A DNA stretch of 26,311 nt from an uncultured Eggerthellaceae bacterium (GCA_937892845.1 CALBGP010000024.1:1-26311), one strand, 5' to 3'. Shown: positions 14,621-21,378, counted from the stretch's first letter. The notes: a model not told the origin generated them from the sequence alone. Program-made: numbers and translations.

Positions 14621-15214
14621 TTAGACTAGCGAGATGAAAGCGGCTATGCGCTCCCTCTCTTCCTTGCACTTCTCGCGCTCTGCAAACTCCTTGCAGACCC
14701 TCTCGATCACTCCGTCGATGGAGCGCGAATGTATGTCCGTCGCGTCGTTGGCAGGGAGGCTGACAACGGACACGTCGAATACCTTGGAGATTTTGCTGAT
14801 GGTCGCCGTGCGCGTCGCGGGGTTGAACGAGTAACCGTCCAGCGGCACGGTGAAACCCAAGCTCATGCGGTCCATCAGGCCGTTTCTGATGGCCTCGTAG
14901 GTGTCGCGCCCGAGCTGGCTTCCGCCCAGGTCGGCCGTGACGTGCAGGCCGCGGGAGTCGAGGTCGAGACGGAGCGTCGCGTTGCGGGTGCGCGCCATCA
15001 CGGCCCCCTCATGGTTGAGCTGGAATATGACGTCGGAGAAGTCCGTCCCCGCGAATGCGGATGCGAGGATGACCTCGTATTCGTCGGAGAACCCAATGCG
15101 GTACGGCACATCCACCGTGGTCGCGTATCCCTCGACGATGTAATCCCCGTCCTCCGACTCGACGGGCTGCATGAGCGCGAAGCTGCGGTATTCGCGTTCC
15201 TCTCGGATTGGCAT
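14621..15214 (-). CDS. HK97-family prohead protease (U35)
   Basis: A 197-residue maturation serine protease that would process the capsid delta domain. The family layout is clear: REYRSFALMQPV, EGYATTVDVPYRI, catalytic His68 in FQLNHEGAVMAR, catalytic Ser118 in RMSLGFTVP, and DVSVVSLPANDAT. The C-terminal tail is rich in Glu/Arg/Lys and may be an interaction or self-cleaved segment. It lies between portal and capsid genes, as in HK97. Confidence 0.95.
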   Translation of the reverse strand: MPIREEREYRSFALMQPVESEDGDYIVEGYATTVDVPYRIGFSDEYEVILASAFAGTDFSDVIFQLNHEGAVMARTRNATLRLDLDSRGLHVTADLGGSQLGRDTYEAIRNGLMDRMSLGFTVPLDGYSFNPATRTATISKISKVFDVSVVSLPANDATDIHSRSIDGVIERVCKEFAEREKCKEERERIAAFISLV

Positions 15215-15226
15215 TTCGATCTCCCC

Positions 15227-16459
15227 TTACAGCGAATTGTCTATGTCCGCCGTGTCGTACTTGTCCGAATCCTTCTTGGTCATGTCGATGCCGGGCTTGT
15301 CCTCGTCGGCCGGGTACTTGTTGAGCATCGTCGCCGCTATGTACTCGCCGCGTATGACGCGGACCTGCCCCTCGCCGTCTGGCAGCGGGGGCATCTGGAG
15401 GATCTCCCGTGCGTCGTCTATGCAGAACACGCCTCGGTCGAGCATGTCCCGGATCATGTTCCGCTTGGATGCGGAGGTCGCGTATTCGAGGCGGTTGCTT
15501 GAGAACATCACGCGGTTGTTGATCCGCTCGCGCTGCGTGTAGAGCATGTGCGACAGGCCTTCGCCGAGCTGGATCGCGAACGGCTCTATCCGCCCTTCGT
15601 AGTAGGCGTTCCAGGCGTCCTCGTTGAAGTGGTTCGTCAGTATCTCCTCGTTGATGCCGAAGTACGTGTTGACGGACTTCTCGATGCGCGCCATCTCCCC
15701 GTCGGAGATCGTGTAGCTGTACGGCTTTATCTGCTCCACGGACGTGAACGTCTGGTCGTAGAGCACGATACCCGAATCGTTCTTTGAGGAGAGGTTCTCC
15801 GCGGAGAACGCCTTGCGCTTCTTCTCCAGGTCCTGCTCGCGCACCTGGCCCGCGACCTGGCCGATGAACCGCACGGAGGAGCCGTTCTTGATCGCGTTCT
15901 TCTGCGCCTGGCGCTGGTAGTCGATTAGCTCCATGGTGTCCTGGAGGACGTTCGGGGAGCCGAAGAAGTCCGACTCGTACTGGTATTTCGTGATGAAGCA
16001 CACTTCGGACAGCTCGATTGACGCCGTCTCGCCGTTGGGGAAGTTGAATCGCACGTACGGCTCGCCTGCGTACTCCACGATGTCGGCGGTGGAGAACTTG
16101 AGGGGCCAGAGGCCCGTCATCGTCACGCCGTCCTCCCCGTACTCGGGGACTATCGCGCACGTCGTGTCGCATTCGAGTATGGTTGCCGTGCGGTAGAGGA
16201 ACTGCGGCCATGTCTGGAAGTCGTTGGGCGACGTCTCTATGGCGCGCCTGATGCGCGGACGCGCATTCCCGAGCACCTCCGGCTTGAGCTTCGAGCATCC
16301 CGTGGCGAAAGCATGTATCGCGGAGCGGGTCATCGCCAGCTCGTACATGCCGCCCGAATACGTGGAGAACACGGGCGAATAGTCCGTGAACGTCGAGAAG
16401 GCGCGGCCGACTATGCGCCTGCCGTGCCTCGGAGCGAGTATCTTCTCAAACAATCCCAT
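15227..16459 (-). CDS. Portal protein, HK97 family
   Basis: A 410-residue portal protein that forms the dodecameric DNA entry ring at one vertex. Characteristic parts are the N-terminal MGLFEKILAP, the DFQTWPQFLYRTATIL segment, RFNFPNGETASIELSEVCFI, DTMELIDYQRQAQKNAIKNG, FGINEEILTN, HFNEDAWNAYYEGRIEPF and GVFCIDDAREILQMPPLPDG. The tail is acidic and short. The SD before ATG at 16459 is weak; a hairpin lies just upstream (16473-16498). Confidence 0.94.
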   Translation of the reverse strand: MGLFEKILAPRHGRRIVGRAFSTFTDYSPVFSTYSGGMYELAMTRSAIHAFATGCSKLKPEVLGNARPRIRRAIETSPNDFQTWPQFLYRTATILECDTTCAIVPEYGEDGVTMTGLWPLKFSTADIVEYAGEPYVRFNFPNGETASIELSEVCFITKYQYESDFFGSPNVLQDTMELIDYQRQAQKNAIKNGSSVRFIGQVAGQVREQDLEKKRKAFSAENLSSKNDSGIVLYDQTFTSVEQIKPYSYTISDGEMARIEKSVNTYFGINEEILTNHFNEDAWNAYYEGRIEPFAIQLGEGLSHMLYTQRERINNRVMFSSNRLEYATSASKRNMIRDMLDRGVFCIDDAREILQMPPLPDGEGQVRVIRGEYIAATMLNKYPADEDKPGIDMTKKDSDKYDTADIDNSL

Positions 16460-16472
16460 GGCTTCAGGATGC

Positions 16473-16498
16473 CACCCCGCAATGCGCTGCGGGAGGTG
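16473..16498. other. Hairpin between large terminase and portal
   Basis: Plus-strand CACCCCGCA (16473-16481) pairs with TGCGGGAGGTG (16488-16498) apart from a 2-nt bulge, around a 6-nt loop. There is no T run, so it is not a standard terminator. It lies in the only 50-bp gap in this part of the operon and may set message stability or portal translation (inference). Confidence 0.5.
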
Positions 16499-16511
16499 TC
16501 GTTTCGTGCCG

Positions 16512-18197
16512 CTACCCGTCTATCCACGTCCTGTAATCGTCCATGAGGTCGCACAGCACCTTGTAGGCGCATATCTCGGCCACGAACCCGTCTATGCGGT
16601 TTCTCGGGTCGAGCTCCTTCTTGAACGGCTGCACGTTGCCGTTCGCGTCGGTCTTGACCATGACGTTCATGCGGCACCATTCGTTTATCGGGTTGTGGTT
16701 GTCCACGATGCGGTTGGCCTTGTAATCCGCCCTGATCTGCTTCATGGGCTGCGACAGCGTGAGAGCGCCCTGGCGCACGGGTATGCACCTGCCCTTGCCC
16801 GCGAACGCCTCAAGGTCGGCCTTCACGGAGTCGTCTATGTGCCACGGGTCGAATCCCACCGCGTACGTGTATATGCCGTACTCGTCGCGGATCTCCGTGA
16901 GCCAGTCGATGAATATGCGCTTGTCCACCTTGTTGCCGGGCACGGTGCGCAGCAGCCCGCGGGACATCCACAGCTCGTAGGGCACGCGGTCGCGCCCCTG
17001 CCTGTCGCCGTCCTCCGAATAGGAGAGCACCTGGTCCTCGGGCATCCAGTACATCGAGGTCGAGTAGATGCGGTCGTCGTTCGGGCGCATCATCATCAGG
17101 CAGCACGCGTTGAGGTCGATGGTGTCCGCCGCGTCGAAGCCCGCTATCGCGTAGGTGAAGCCCATCTCGCGGATGTCGAACGTCTCCTCGTTGACGGCCT
17201 CCTCGAAGCCCAGCCACGCCGTCGCGGAGTTCTCGGGCATGTTGAACTCCTTGGTCATGACGGTGGGAAGGTAGCTCGGGTCTTTCTTCGCCTTCTCCAC
17301 CTGCTCGCGCAGGTACTCCCGCTTCTTTATGGTGCCCAGCCCGGGGTTGGCCTTGATCCAGCAGGATTCGTCCTTCCACTCCTCGCGGTCGTCGAGCTCG
17401 TAGATGAACGGGAGGAACGTGTCGTCCTCTATCTGGCCCTCCAGCCATCGGGCGGCGTAGTCGTACTGCGCATCGAAGATCCCGTTGCGCACGAAGCCGT
17501 TCGTGGAGATGACCCACAGCATGGGCTGCTCGCGTGCGCCCATTGCCTGCTTGGTGAGGTCGTACAGGTCGCGGTTCTTGATCGCGGAGAGCTCGTCGAT
17601 GACGCCGAAATGGGCATCGAGGCCGTCCATGTTGTCCGTCTGCGACGTGAGCGGCTGTATGTAGCCCATGTTGGCATCGCAGAATATGTCGTCGGAGCGT
17701 TTGCGTATGCGCTTGGCTATGGCGGGCGACTGCTTGCGTATGCGCAGGGCCGCGTTGAATGCCAGCTTCGCCTGTTTCTCGCTGTTGGCGACGTTGTACA
17801 CCTGCGGTGCGCCCTCGCGGTCGGCCATGAGCATGTATATCTCCAGCGCAGCCGTCTCGGAGGTCTTGCCGTTCTTGCGCCCCTCGATGGTCAGAACCTC
17901 CTTGAACTGGCGGTTCCCGTCCTTATCGACGAACCCGAAGGCGCACTCAATCCTCGCCTTCTGGAAAAGGTCGAGCTTGAACGGCGTCTTAAGTTTTCCC
18001 GACGGGTAGCAGCAGAACCTCTCGATGAACTTCACGGGGCGCTCTGCGGCCTCGATGTCGAAATGCCACTTCCTGTAGCCGTCCTTGAACCTGGGCAGCA
18101 TGATCTCGGCCAGCTTGCGCATCTTGTTAGATGCGGTTATCTTCCCGTCGGCGATTGCGCGGAGGTACTTCTCCGCATCCGACTTGCGCTTGGCCAT
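16512..18197 (-). CDS. terL: Terminase large subunit
   Basis: A 561-residue packaging ATPase-nuclease that pumps DNA into the prohead. The ATPase domain has Walker A EGRKNGKT (105-112) and Walker B FGVIDE (197-202) with the following LSAIKNRDLYD, and the motif III-like region LWVISTNGF (227-235). The RNase H-like nuclease domain follows, with Asp355 in AGFDAADTID and Asp450 in GFDPWHIDD as likely metal ligands. The family is the HK97/phi-type large terminase that works with HNH and P27 small subunit. Its start overlaps the small-subunit stop by one base. Confidence 0.95.
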   Translation of the reverse strand: MAKRKSDAEKYLRAIADGKITASNKMRKLAEIMLPRFKDGYRKWHFDIEAAERPVKFIERFCCYPSGKLKTPFKLDLFQKARIECAFGFVDKDGNRQFKEVLTIEGRKNGKTSETAALEIYMLMADREGAPQVYNVANSEKQAKLAFNAALRIRKQSPAIAKRIRKRSDDIFCDANMGYIQPLTSQTDNMDGLDAHFGVIDELSAIKNRDLYDLTKQAMGAREQPMLWVISTNGFVRNGIFDAQYDYAARWLEGQIEDDTFLPFIYELDDREEWKDESCWIKANPGLGTIKKREYLREQVEKAKKDPSYLPTVMTKEFNMPENSATAWLGFEEAVNEETFDIREMGFTYAIAGFDAADTIDLNACCLMMMRPNDDRIYSTSMYWMPEDQVLSYSEDGDRQGRDRVPYELWMSRGLLRTVPGNKVDKRIFIDWLTEIRDEYGIYTYAVGFDPWHIDDSVKADLEAFAGKGRCIPVRQGALTLSQPMKQIRADYKANRIVDNHNPINEWCRMNVMVKTDANGNVQPFKKELDPRNRIDGFVAEICAYKVLCDLMDDYRTWIDG

Positions 18198-18505
18198 TAT
18201 GCTAGGAAGGCGTCCAGATCGTCCTCGGTGTTGACGGCCTGGGCGTTGAGCGCCCTCTTCAACGGGGCGAAGAAACGCGCCTTGTCCGCGTTCAGCTTGT
18301 GCACCGTGTTCACGACGGGGTTCTCCTTGAGCCCCTTGTCCGTGCGGATGAAGTAGCCCTCCTTCTCGATGCGTGCGTTCAGGTCATCGACCTGCTCGGA
18401 CACCACGCAGTACCCCCACAGCAGGTCTGCGGTAAGATCGTCGAGCTCCGTGAACAGCGCGGCAAGCGTCGTATAGCGTTTGTCGGCCCTCTCATTGAAG
18501 TCCAT
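18197..18505 (-). CDS. terS: Terminase small subunit, P27 family
   Basis: A 102-residue helical protein with the P27-family pattern (DDLTADLLWGYCVVSEQVDD, IEKEGYFIRTDKGLKENPVV, TVHKLNADKARFFAPLKRAL). It would recognise the packaging start site and load the large subunit. It overlaps the HNH gene by 14 bp and the large terminase by one base, forming a compact packaging unit. Confidence 0.9.
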   Translation of the reverse strand: MDFNERADKRYTTLAALFTELDDLTADLLWGYCVVSEQVDDLNARIEKEGYFIRTDKGLKENPVVNTVHKLNADKARFFAPLKRALNAQAVNTEDDLDAFLA

Positions 18506-18818
18506 CCATGCCCCTTCTCACGATGTTGCCCTCCGCATCGAACGACACTCGCGGCTCCGCAGCCGCCTTGCGCTCCGCGTGCTCCTTCGCATGGCACTCG
18601 CGGCACAGCAGCTCCAGATTGGAGAAAGAAAGCGATACGGCAGGGTCGTTGATGTTCGCGGGGGTCAGATGGATCTTGTGGTGTACAATCGCACCTTGCG
18701 ACAGCACCCCGTTCCTCAGGCACCGCTCGCATAGGCCGTGGCGGAGTTCGTAATACGCCCGGCGCGTGTTCTTCCACGACTTCGACTTGTAGAAACCGCC
18801 TGCGAACTCACGCGCCAC
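18492..18818 (-). CDS. HNH endonuclease of the packaging module
   Basis: A 108-residue HNH nuclease. Zinc pairs C30-x2-C33 and C72-x2-C75 frame the active-site part: AIVHHKIHLTP (His46/His47), Asn67 in FSNLELLCRECH, and His80 in HAKEH. HNH proteins next to the terminase are known to be needed for cos cleavage in HK97-like phages. The GTG at 18818 is preferred because GGGGGTGA lies 6 nt before it; a TTG two codons upstream is too close to that SD. It is the first gene of the late operon. Confidence 0.9.
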   Translation of the reverse strand: MAREFAGGFYKSKSWKNTRRAYYELRHGLCERCLRNGVLSQGAIVHHKIHLTPANINDPAVSLSFSNLELLCRECHAKEHAERKAAAEPRVSFDAEGNIVRRGMDGLQ

Positions 18819-19034
18819 GTGCAATCACCCCCGTAATTGATTCGATTTTCTTTTGATTCCCTCCGAATTAGGAGGGTTCGTTTCTTGTTTTTGAAATTAA
18901 CTTTTTCGCGGCGCATCTTTTTTTAACTTCCCCCCGCCGGTCCCCATGAAACGGACACATGTTCGCATACGGGGGGGTATATGCGCACGCGTATACACCT
19001 GCGCACGCGCCCGCGCCTCTGTCTTTCGCGCGCA

Positions 19035-19077
19035 TACCCCTACCCCCTACCCTATCCCCTACCCCTATCCCTGCCCA
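19035..19077. repeat. TACCCC-type tract, G-quadruplex-prone on the minus strand
   Basis: The plus strand shows seven C-tracts of 3-5 bases separated by 2-nt TA-type spacers (TACCCC, TACCCCC, TACCC, TATCCCC, TACCCC, TATCCC). The minus strand, which is the sense strand of the late operon, therefore has G-tracts with short loops that fit the classical quadruplex pattern. Confidence 0.75.
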
Positions 19078-19083
19078 CGCCCT

Positions 19084-19116
19084 GCCCATGCCCCGCCCAT
19101 GCCCCGCCCATGCCCC
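19084..19116. repeat. Three perfect 11-bp direct repeats GCCCATGCCCC
   Basis: GCCCATGCCCC occurs at 19084-19094, 19095-19105 and 19106-19116 with no spacing. The period is about one DNA turn, so bound proteins would face the same side. A terminase binding array is one possible reading. Confidence 0.8.
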
Positions 19117-19167
19117 CTACGCACGCACGCGCGTGCGCTATACGCGCGTATACACATAACGACGCAC

Positions 19168-19194
19168 AAAAAAAGCCCGGCATAACGCCGGGCT
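19168..19194 (-). terminator. Rho-independent terminator after the HTH regulator
   Basis: Minus strand: 8-bp stem AGCCCGGC/GCCGGGCT (19174-19181 with 19187-19194), 5-nt loop, then seven T. It ends the short leftward transcript of the regulator and isolates it from the late operon. Confidence 0.88.
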
Positions 19195-19209
19195 CCATCA
19201 AGTCCGCTA

Positions 19210-19551
19210 CTACTCCAACGTATCCAACTCGCTCCGGACGCGTCCTAGCTCTTCCCCCAACGCCGCAGCGCGGCGTTCCAGCTCCAACCGGCGCGCGGCT
19301 TTTATTCGTTCTGCGTCTTCGTCGTCGTCTCCGATGATCAACGCCGCCGCCGGCACAACATCCGACGGCATCGCGCACAAGCTCCAGCCGCACACACCCA
19401 ACATTCGAGCGACGTTGCCGGCACTTGGATCCGTTCCGCGCGTCGCAGTCGCACTAAAGTAGTTCGAACTCTTCCCAAGTGCCGGACCTATTGCGCTCAC
19501 GCGTATATCTGCGGTCTCCGCTGCATGTCTGATCGCTGACAATGCATCCAT
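19210..19551 (-). CDS. Small HTH (XRE-like) regulator with C-terminal coiled coil
   Basis: A 113-residue protein. Residues about 1-55 (DALSAIRHAAETADIRVSAI, GPALGKSSNYFSATATRG, NVARMLGVCGWSL) look like a lambda-repressor/XRE HTH: helix 1, IRVSAIGPALG as helix 2, KSSNYFSATATRG as recognition helix, and NVARMLGVCG as helix 4. The C-terminus (about 80-113, DAERIKAARRLELERRAAAL) is a Glu/Arg heptad region for dimerisation. It lies leftward of the control region and reads away from the rightward operon, as a phage repressor or Cro would. SD GGGGGG before ATG. Which of these roles it has cannot be told from sequence. Confidence 0.72.
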   Translation of the reverse strand: MDALSAIRHAAETADIRVSAIGPALGKSSNYFSATATRGTDPSAGNVARMLGVCGWSLCAMPSDVVPAAALIIGDDDEDAERIKAARRLELERRAAALGEELGRVRSELDTLE

Positions 19552-19583
19552 AAACCCCCCTTTTCATTCGATTCATCAACGAT

Positions 19584-19592
19584 ATTTTAGCA
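19584..19592 (-). promoter_or_regulatory. Candidate extended -10 for the HTH regulator
   Basis: The minus strand reads TGCTAAAAT, an extended -10 element, about 33 nt before the regulator ATG. The -35 position is only a run of A, so the assignment is weak. A GAATCG motif (19569-19574, minus) lies at the expected transcript start. Confidence 0.4.
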
Positions 19593-19643
19593 TCTTCGGT
19601 AAATTTTTTTTAGGCCTCTGACCTGCGAAAACATATCAAACCT

Positions 19644-19654
19644 AACGAATCGTT
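19644..19654. promoter_or_regulatory. Operator candidate AACGAATCGTT
   Basis: A perfect 11-bp odd palindrome (AACGA-A-TCGTT). Its CGAATCG core recurs at 19716-19722 and 19738-19744, and a looser palindrome AAACGATTGTTT lies at 19689-19700 inside the rightward promoter spacer. A natural binding series for the adjacent HTH protein. Confidence 0.55.
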
Positions 19655-19676
19655 GCGTAAATCTCAAAAATTATTG

Positions 19677-19705
19677 TTGCAATCTACTAAACGATTGTTT
19701 ATTAT
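19677..19705 (+). promoter_or_regulatory. Rightward promoter of the small-protein operon
   Basis: -35 TTGCAA (19677-19682), 17-bp spacer, -10 TATTAT (19700-19705), in an AT-rich region. The palindrome AAACGATTGTTT fills the spacer end, so a bound repressor would block RNA polymerase. Transcription would start near 19712, leaving a leader of about 240 nt. Confidence 0.7.
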
Positions 19706-19714
19706 GAGGTCACA

Positions 19715-19746
19715 CCGAATCGGCGGAACGAAAAAACCGAATCGGC
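19715..19746. promoter_or_regulatory. Paired operator-like repeats CCGAATCGGC
   Basis: CCGAATCGGC is found at 19715-19724 and 19737-19746, 22 bp apart, two DNA turns. Each holds the odd palindrome CCGA-A-TCGG, sharing CGAATCG with the site at 19644-19654. They lie just downstream of the predicted start of rightward transcription. Confidence 0.55.
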
Positions 19747-19952
19747 CGCACCTTGAAAACTGAAACGTCGGAAGCGCACTCAAGCGCGTCGGGCATCTGC
19801 GATGACACCAAACAGGGATAGCGGATCGGGAACGCGCTCGCATGCCGACGGATGCGGCGGGCTCTAAGCAGCGCGCTCCGTGACTTCGGAAGCGCGTTGC
19901 ACGGGGTCCGCCCCAAACGGGAATTCGCTACCGGCAGGACCTAGGAGGACCT
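19747..19952 (+). other. Structured 5' leader of the rightward operon, no gene seen
   Basis: About 200 nt between promoter and first start codon. It opens with ACCTTGAAAACTGAAACG, like the motif near the end of many 16S-23S spacers, and then has several stems: CGCGCTCCG (19872-19880) with CGGAAGCGCG (19887-19896), GGGG-TCCG-CCCC near 19903-19914, and GCGC repeats near 19775-19787. This could be a processing, antitermination or attenuation leader or a small RNA; none is proven. No convincing ORF or SD occurs in it. Confidence 0.4.
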
Positions 19953-20120
19953 ATGGAATTCCCTATGGAGGTTGTGCTTGAGGCTGTGAAGGCAGCGGAG
20001 TTCGTCGTGAAGCTTGCGGCGTTCGCCGTGAAGATAGCAGCGGCGCTCTTGGAGCTGGTCGAGGAGGCAAAAGCCCTCTTGAAAGTGAAAAGGGCGCGCC
20101 ATAGGAGGCACACCCTCTAA
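19953..20120 (+). CDS. Short amphipathic helical protein
   Basis: A 55-residue protein with an excellent SD (CTAGGAGGACCT then ATG). It is almost entirely one predicted helix: VVLEAVKAAEFVVKLAAFAV and KIAAALLELVEEAKALL have hydrophobic residues at i, i+3/4 with Lys and Glu in between, and the end is strongly basic (KVKRARHRRHTL). It may lie on a membrane surface or form a coiled coil. I do not recognise a family. It is the first gene of the rightward operon, directly after the leader. A small toxin-like, holin-like or regulatory peptide are options, none shown. Confidence 0.6.
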   Translation: MEFPMEVVLEAVKAAEFVVKLAAFAVKIAAALLELVEEAKALLKVKRARHRRHTL

Positions 20121-20126
20121 CCCTCG

Positions 20127-20160
20127 ACGGGCGGTTGAGTTTCGCGACGATGCCGCCCGT
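20127..20160 (+). other. Intergenic hairpin 1 of the rightward operon
   Basis: Perfect 8-bp inverted repeat ACGGGCGG (20127-20134) and CCGCCCGT (20153-20160) with an 18-nt loop. It lacks a T run. It is followed, after about 30 nt, by ACGAGGAGACGAC and the next ATG. Confidence 0.65.
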
Positions 20161-20200
20161 TGTGTCCTGCACATTGTACCACAAAACACGAGGAGACGAC

Positions 20201-20596
20201 ATGAAAGCTACGAACCTGGAATCCGCGAAGCGCGTCGTGTTCGCGGCCACCTACCCCGATACCCACACGATGAAACCCGAGGACCTCGACGCCCGCTATG
20301 GCCTGGATGATCTGGGTAACGGCGCGTGGCTGTTCACCGACGAGGACGGGACGCGCCGCGTGCTCGTCCCCCCGGCGAAGCCCCGCAAGCGCAACGGCGA
20401 GGTTCGCGAGAACATGCCGAGCTACCCGGCCGAGGACTGGGCCATCTGGTGCGAGGTGCTTGCCATCCTGGCGAGCGACGCAGACCCCGCGGCCGCAATC
20501 GACCTTGCCGACGCTGTTGCGGAGACCATCGCGCACGACAAGCTACGCCACAAGGCCGAACGAGAGATAGCCGCCTACTACAACCACGCAGCATAA
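20201..20596 (+). CDS. Hypothetical protein, rightward operon
   Basis: A 131-residue protein starting MKATNLESAKRVVFAATYPD. ATG at 20201 has GAGGAGACGAC before it; the longer reading from 20135 has no SD and runs through a hairpin. Residues about 20-60 look beta-rich (AWLFTDEDGTRRVLVPPAKP) and residues 75-131 helical, with EDWAIWCEVLAILASDADPA followed by IDLADAVAETIAHDK and a closing helix. No family or catalytic motif is recognised. Neighbouring small genes suggest an accessory or early phage function. Confidence 0.72.
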   Translation: MKATNLESAKRVVFAATYPDTHTMKPEDLDARYGLDDLGNGAWLFTDEDGTRRVLVPPAKPRKRNGEVRENMPSYPAEDWAIWCEVLAILASDADPAAAIDLADAVAETIAHDKLRHKAEREIAAYYNHAA

Positions 20597-20606
20597 GGCG
20601 CTTACG

Positions 20607-20633
20607 GCCTGCCGGCTCATGGAGCCGTCAGGC
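20607..20633 (+). other. Intergenic hairpin 2 of the rightward operon
   Basis: GCCTGCCGGCTC (20607-20618) pairs with GAGCCGTCAGGC (20622-20633) with one mismatch across a 3-nt loop. Just after it is GTGGGCACCCACGAG (20636-20650), itself able to form a 5-bp stem, and then the SD of the next gene. No T run. Confidence 0.7.
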
Positions 20634-20673
20634 ACGTGGGCACCCACGAGACGACACGAGGAGAGGACGCATC

Positions 20674-20988
20674 ATGACCACCTACACCGACCGCGAGAAC
20701 ATCGAATACTGCCAGGGCGTAGCCGCAGACGTTGAAGAGGCTTGGGAATCCGGCGAGCTGTCGGAGTGGCTCGACCAGGCCCTTGAGGTAGAAGTCATCT
20801 CGACGCTCGACGGGACATATCGCGGGGCGCACGTGTACGTGACGCTGGGCGGCCCGTCCGTCTACGTGGATACGGAATGCGGGAGCGTCATCCTCACGCA
20901 TTCCGGCGGATATGCCGACTGGGACATCTACGGCCGCGCCGTCGATGGGCTCGACGAGCTTATCGAAGAGATATTCAACTGCCGATAG
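20674..20988 (+). CDS. Hypothetical acidic protein, rightward operon
   Basis: A 104-residue protein, clearly acidic, with SD GAGGAGAGGACGC before ATG at 20674. The N-terminal third is helical (NIEYCQGVAADVEEAWESGE, LSEWLDQALEVEV), then a beta part STLDGTYRGAHVYVTLGGPS and SVYVDTECGSVILTHSGG, and a final helix GLDELIEEIFNCR. The mixed alpha-beta fold with a Tyr/Val strand pair resembles small plasmid and ICE proteins whose role is unknown. I do not assign a function. Confidence 0.75.
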   Translation: MTTYTDRENIEYCQGVAADVEEAWESGELSEWLDQALEVEVISTLDGTYRGAHVYVTLGGPSVYVDTECGSVILTHSGGYADWDIYGRAVDGLDELIEEIFNCR

Positions 20989-21002
20989 GGAGGGGTGCCG
21001 CC

Positions 21003-21371
21003 ATGGGATGCAAGCTGGAGCTTATCGCGGCAGACGAGCGGAGCCGCAGGGCGTTTTTCGGGAACGGGAAAGACCTGATCGTTTCCGTCGGCGTCTGCAC
21101 GCACGAGCGCACGAGGTACGGCGTCATGACGCGCATGGTCGAAAGGGGCGAGGTGCCCCGCTTCATGGATGAAACGCTGACATTGACCACGCACTACACG
21201 GGAGACGACAGCGCATATCCGTACAGGTACAACCCTGGAATCATACCGGACGGGGGTTTATTCGGCGGCCCGTGCGTCGATGCCGGCTGGTTCATGGAGC
21301 CGACCGCCGACAACGTCCGCCGCTTCCTCAGGGCCGTTGAGAAGCTGTACGACGAGGAGCACGGGGCATAG
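21003..21371 (+). CDS. Hypothetical protein, rightward operon
   Basis: A 122-residue protein 14 bp after the previous gene, the only short gap in this operon. SD GGGAGGGG before ATG at 21003. It has beta sequence (DLIVSVGVCTHERTRYGVMT), a loop rich in Tyr/Pro/Gly (YPYRYNPGIIPDGGLFGGPC) and a helical end (DNVRRFLRAVEKLYDEEHG). No family is recognised. Confidence 0.72.
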   Translation: MGCKLELIAADERSRRAFFGNGKDLIVSVGVCTHERTRYGVMTRMVERGEVPRFMDETLTLTTHYTGDDSAYPYRYNPGIIPDGGLFGGPCVDAGWFMEPTADNVRRFLRAVEKLYDEEHGA

Positions 21372-21378
21372 CTTCCGG

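Larger units (their letters stand above)
18825..19167. other. Gene-free repeat-rich region before the packaging genes
   Basis: No supportable gene. The AT-rich part nearest HNH (18830-18930) has an inverted repeat CCCTCC-GAATTA-GGAGGG (18859-18876). Further right are a near-palindrome GTATATGCGCACGCGTATAC (18977-18996), a C-rich array, an 11-bp repeat array and the palindrome TATACGCGCGTATA (19139-19152). GCGTATACAC occurs at both 18989-18998 and 19146-19155. In cos phages with HNH-TerS-TerL order the packaging site normally lies just before HNH, so this is the best candidate for cos (inference). No clear late promoter was found. Confidence 0.55.

Noticed and set aside
12772..14637. 621-codon plus-strand frame across capsid and connector genes
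   Set aside because: Antisense to the HK97 capsid protein; Gly/Leu/Asp/Val-rich composition without domains, a shadow frame.
16386..18356. 656-codon plus-strand frame across terminase genes
   Set aside because: Antisense to the large terminase with intact Walker and nuclease motifs; Val/Leu/Arg-rich shadow.
18716..18916. Minus-strand frame upstream of and overlapping HNH
   Set aside because: Lys/Arg-rich start in an AT-rich gap, then it reads through the HNH gene in another frame; no SD.
19035..19077. True linear-genome telomere
   Set aside because: The tract is internal, without hairpin telomere or protelomerase; only its sequence resembles telomeric repeats.
19084..19116. CRISPR array
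   Set aside because: Repeats are 11 bp with no spacers and no Cas genes nearby.
18946..19337. Plus-strand Pro/His-rich frames in the repeat region
   Set aside because: They arise from translating C-rich repeats; biased composition and no SD.
19710..19916. Minus-strand frame across the leader
   Set aside because: No SD or recognisable domain, and it lies opposite a leader with stems and a plus-strand promoter.
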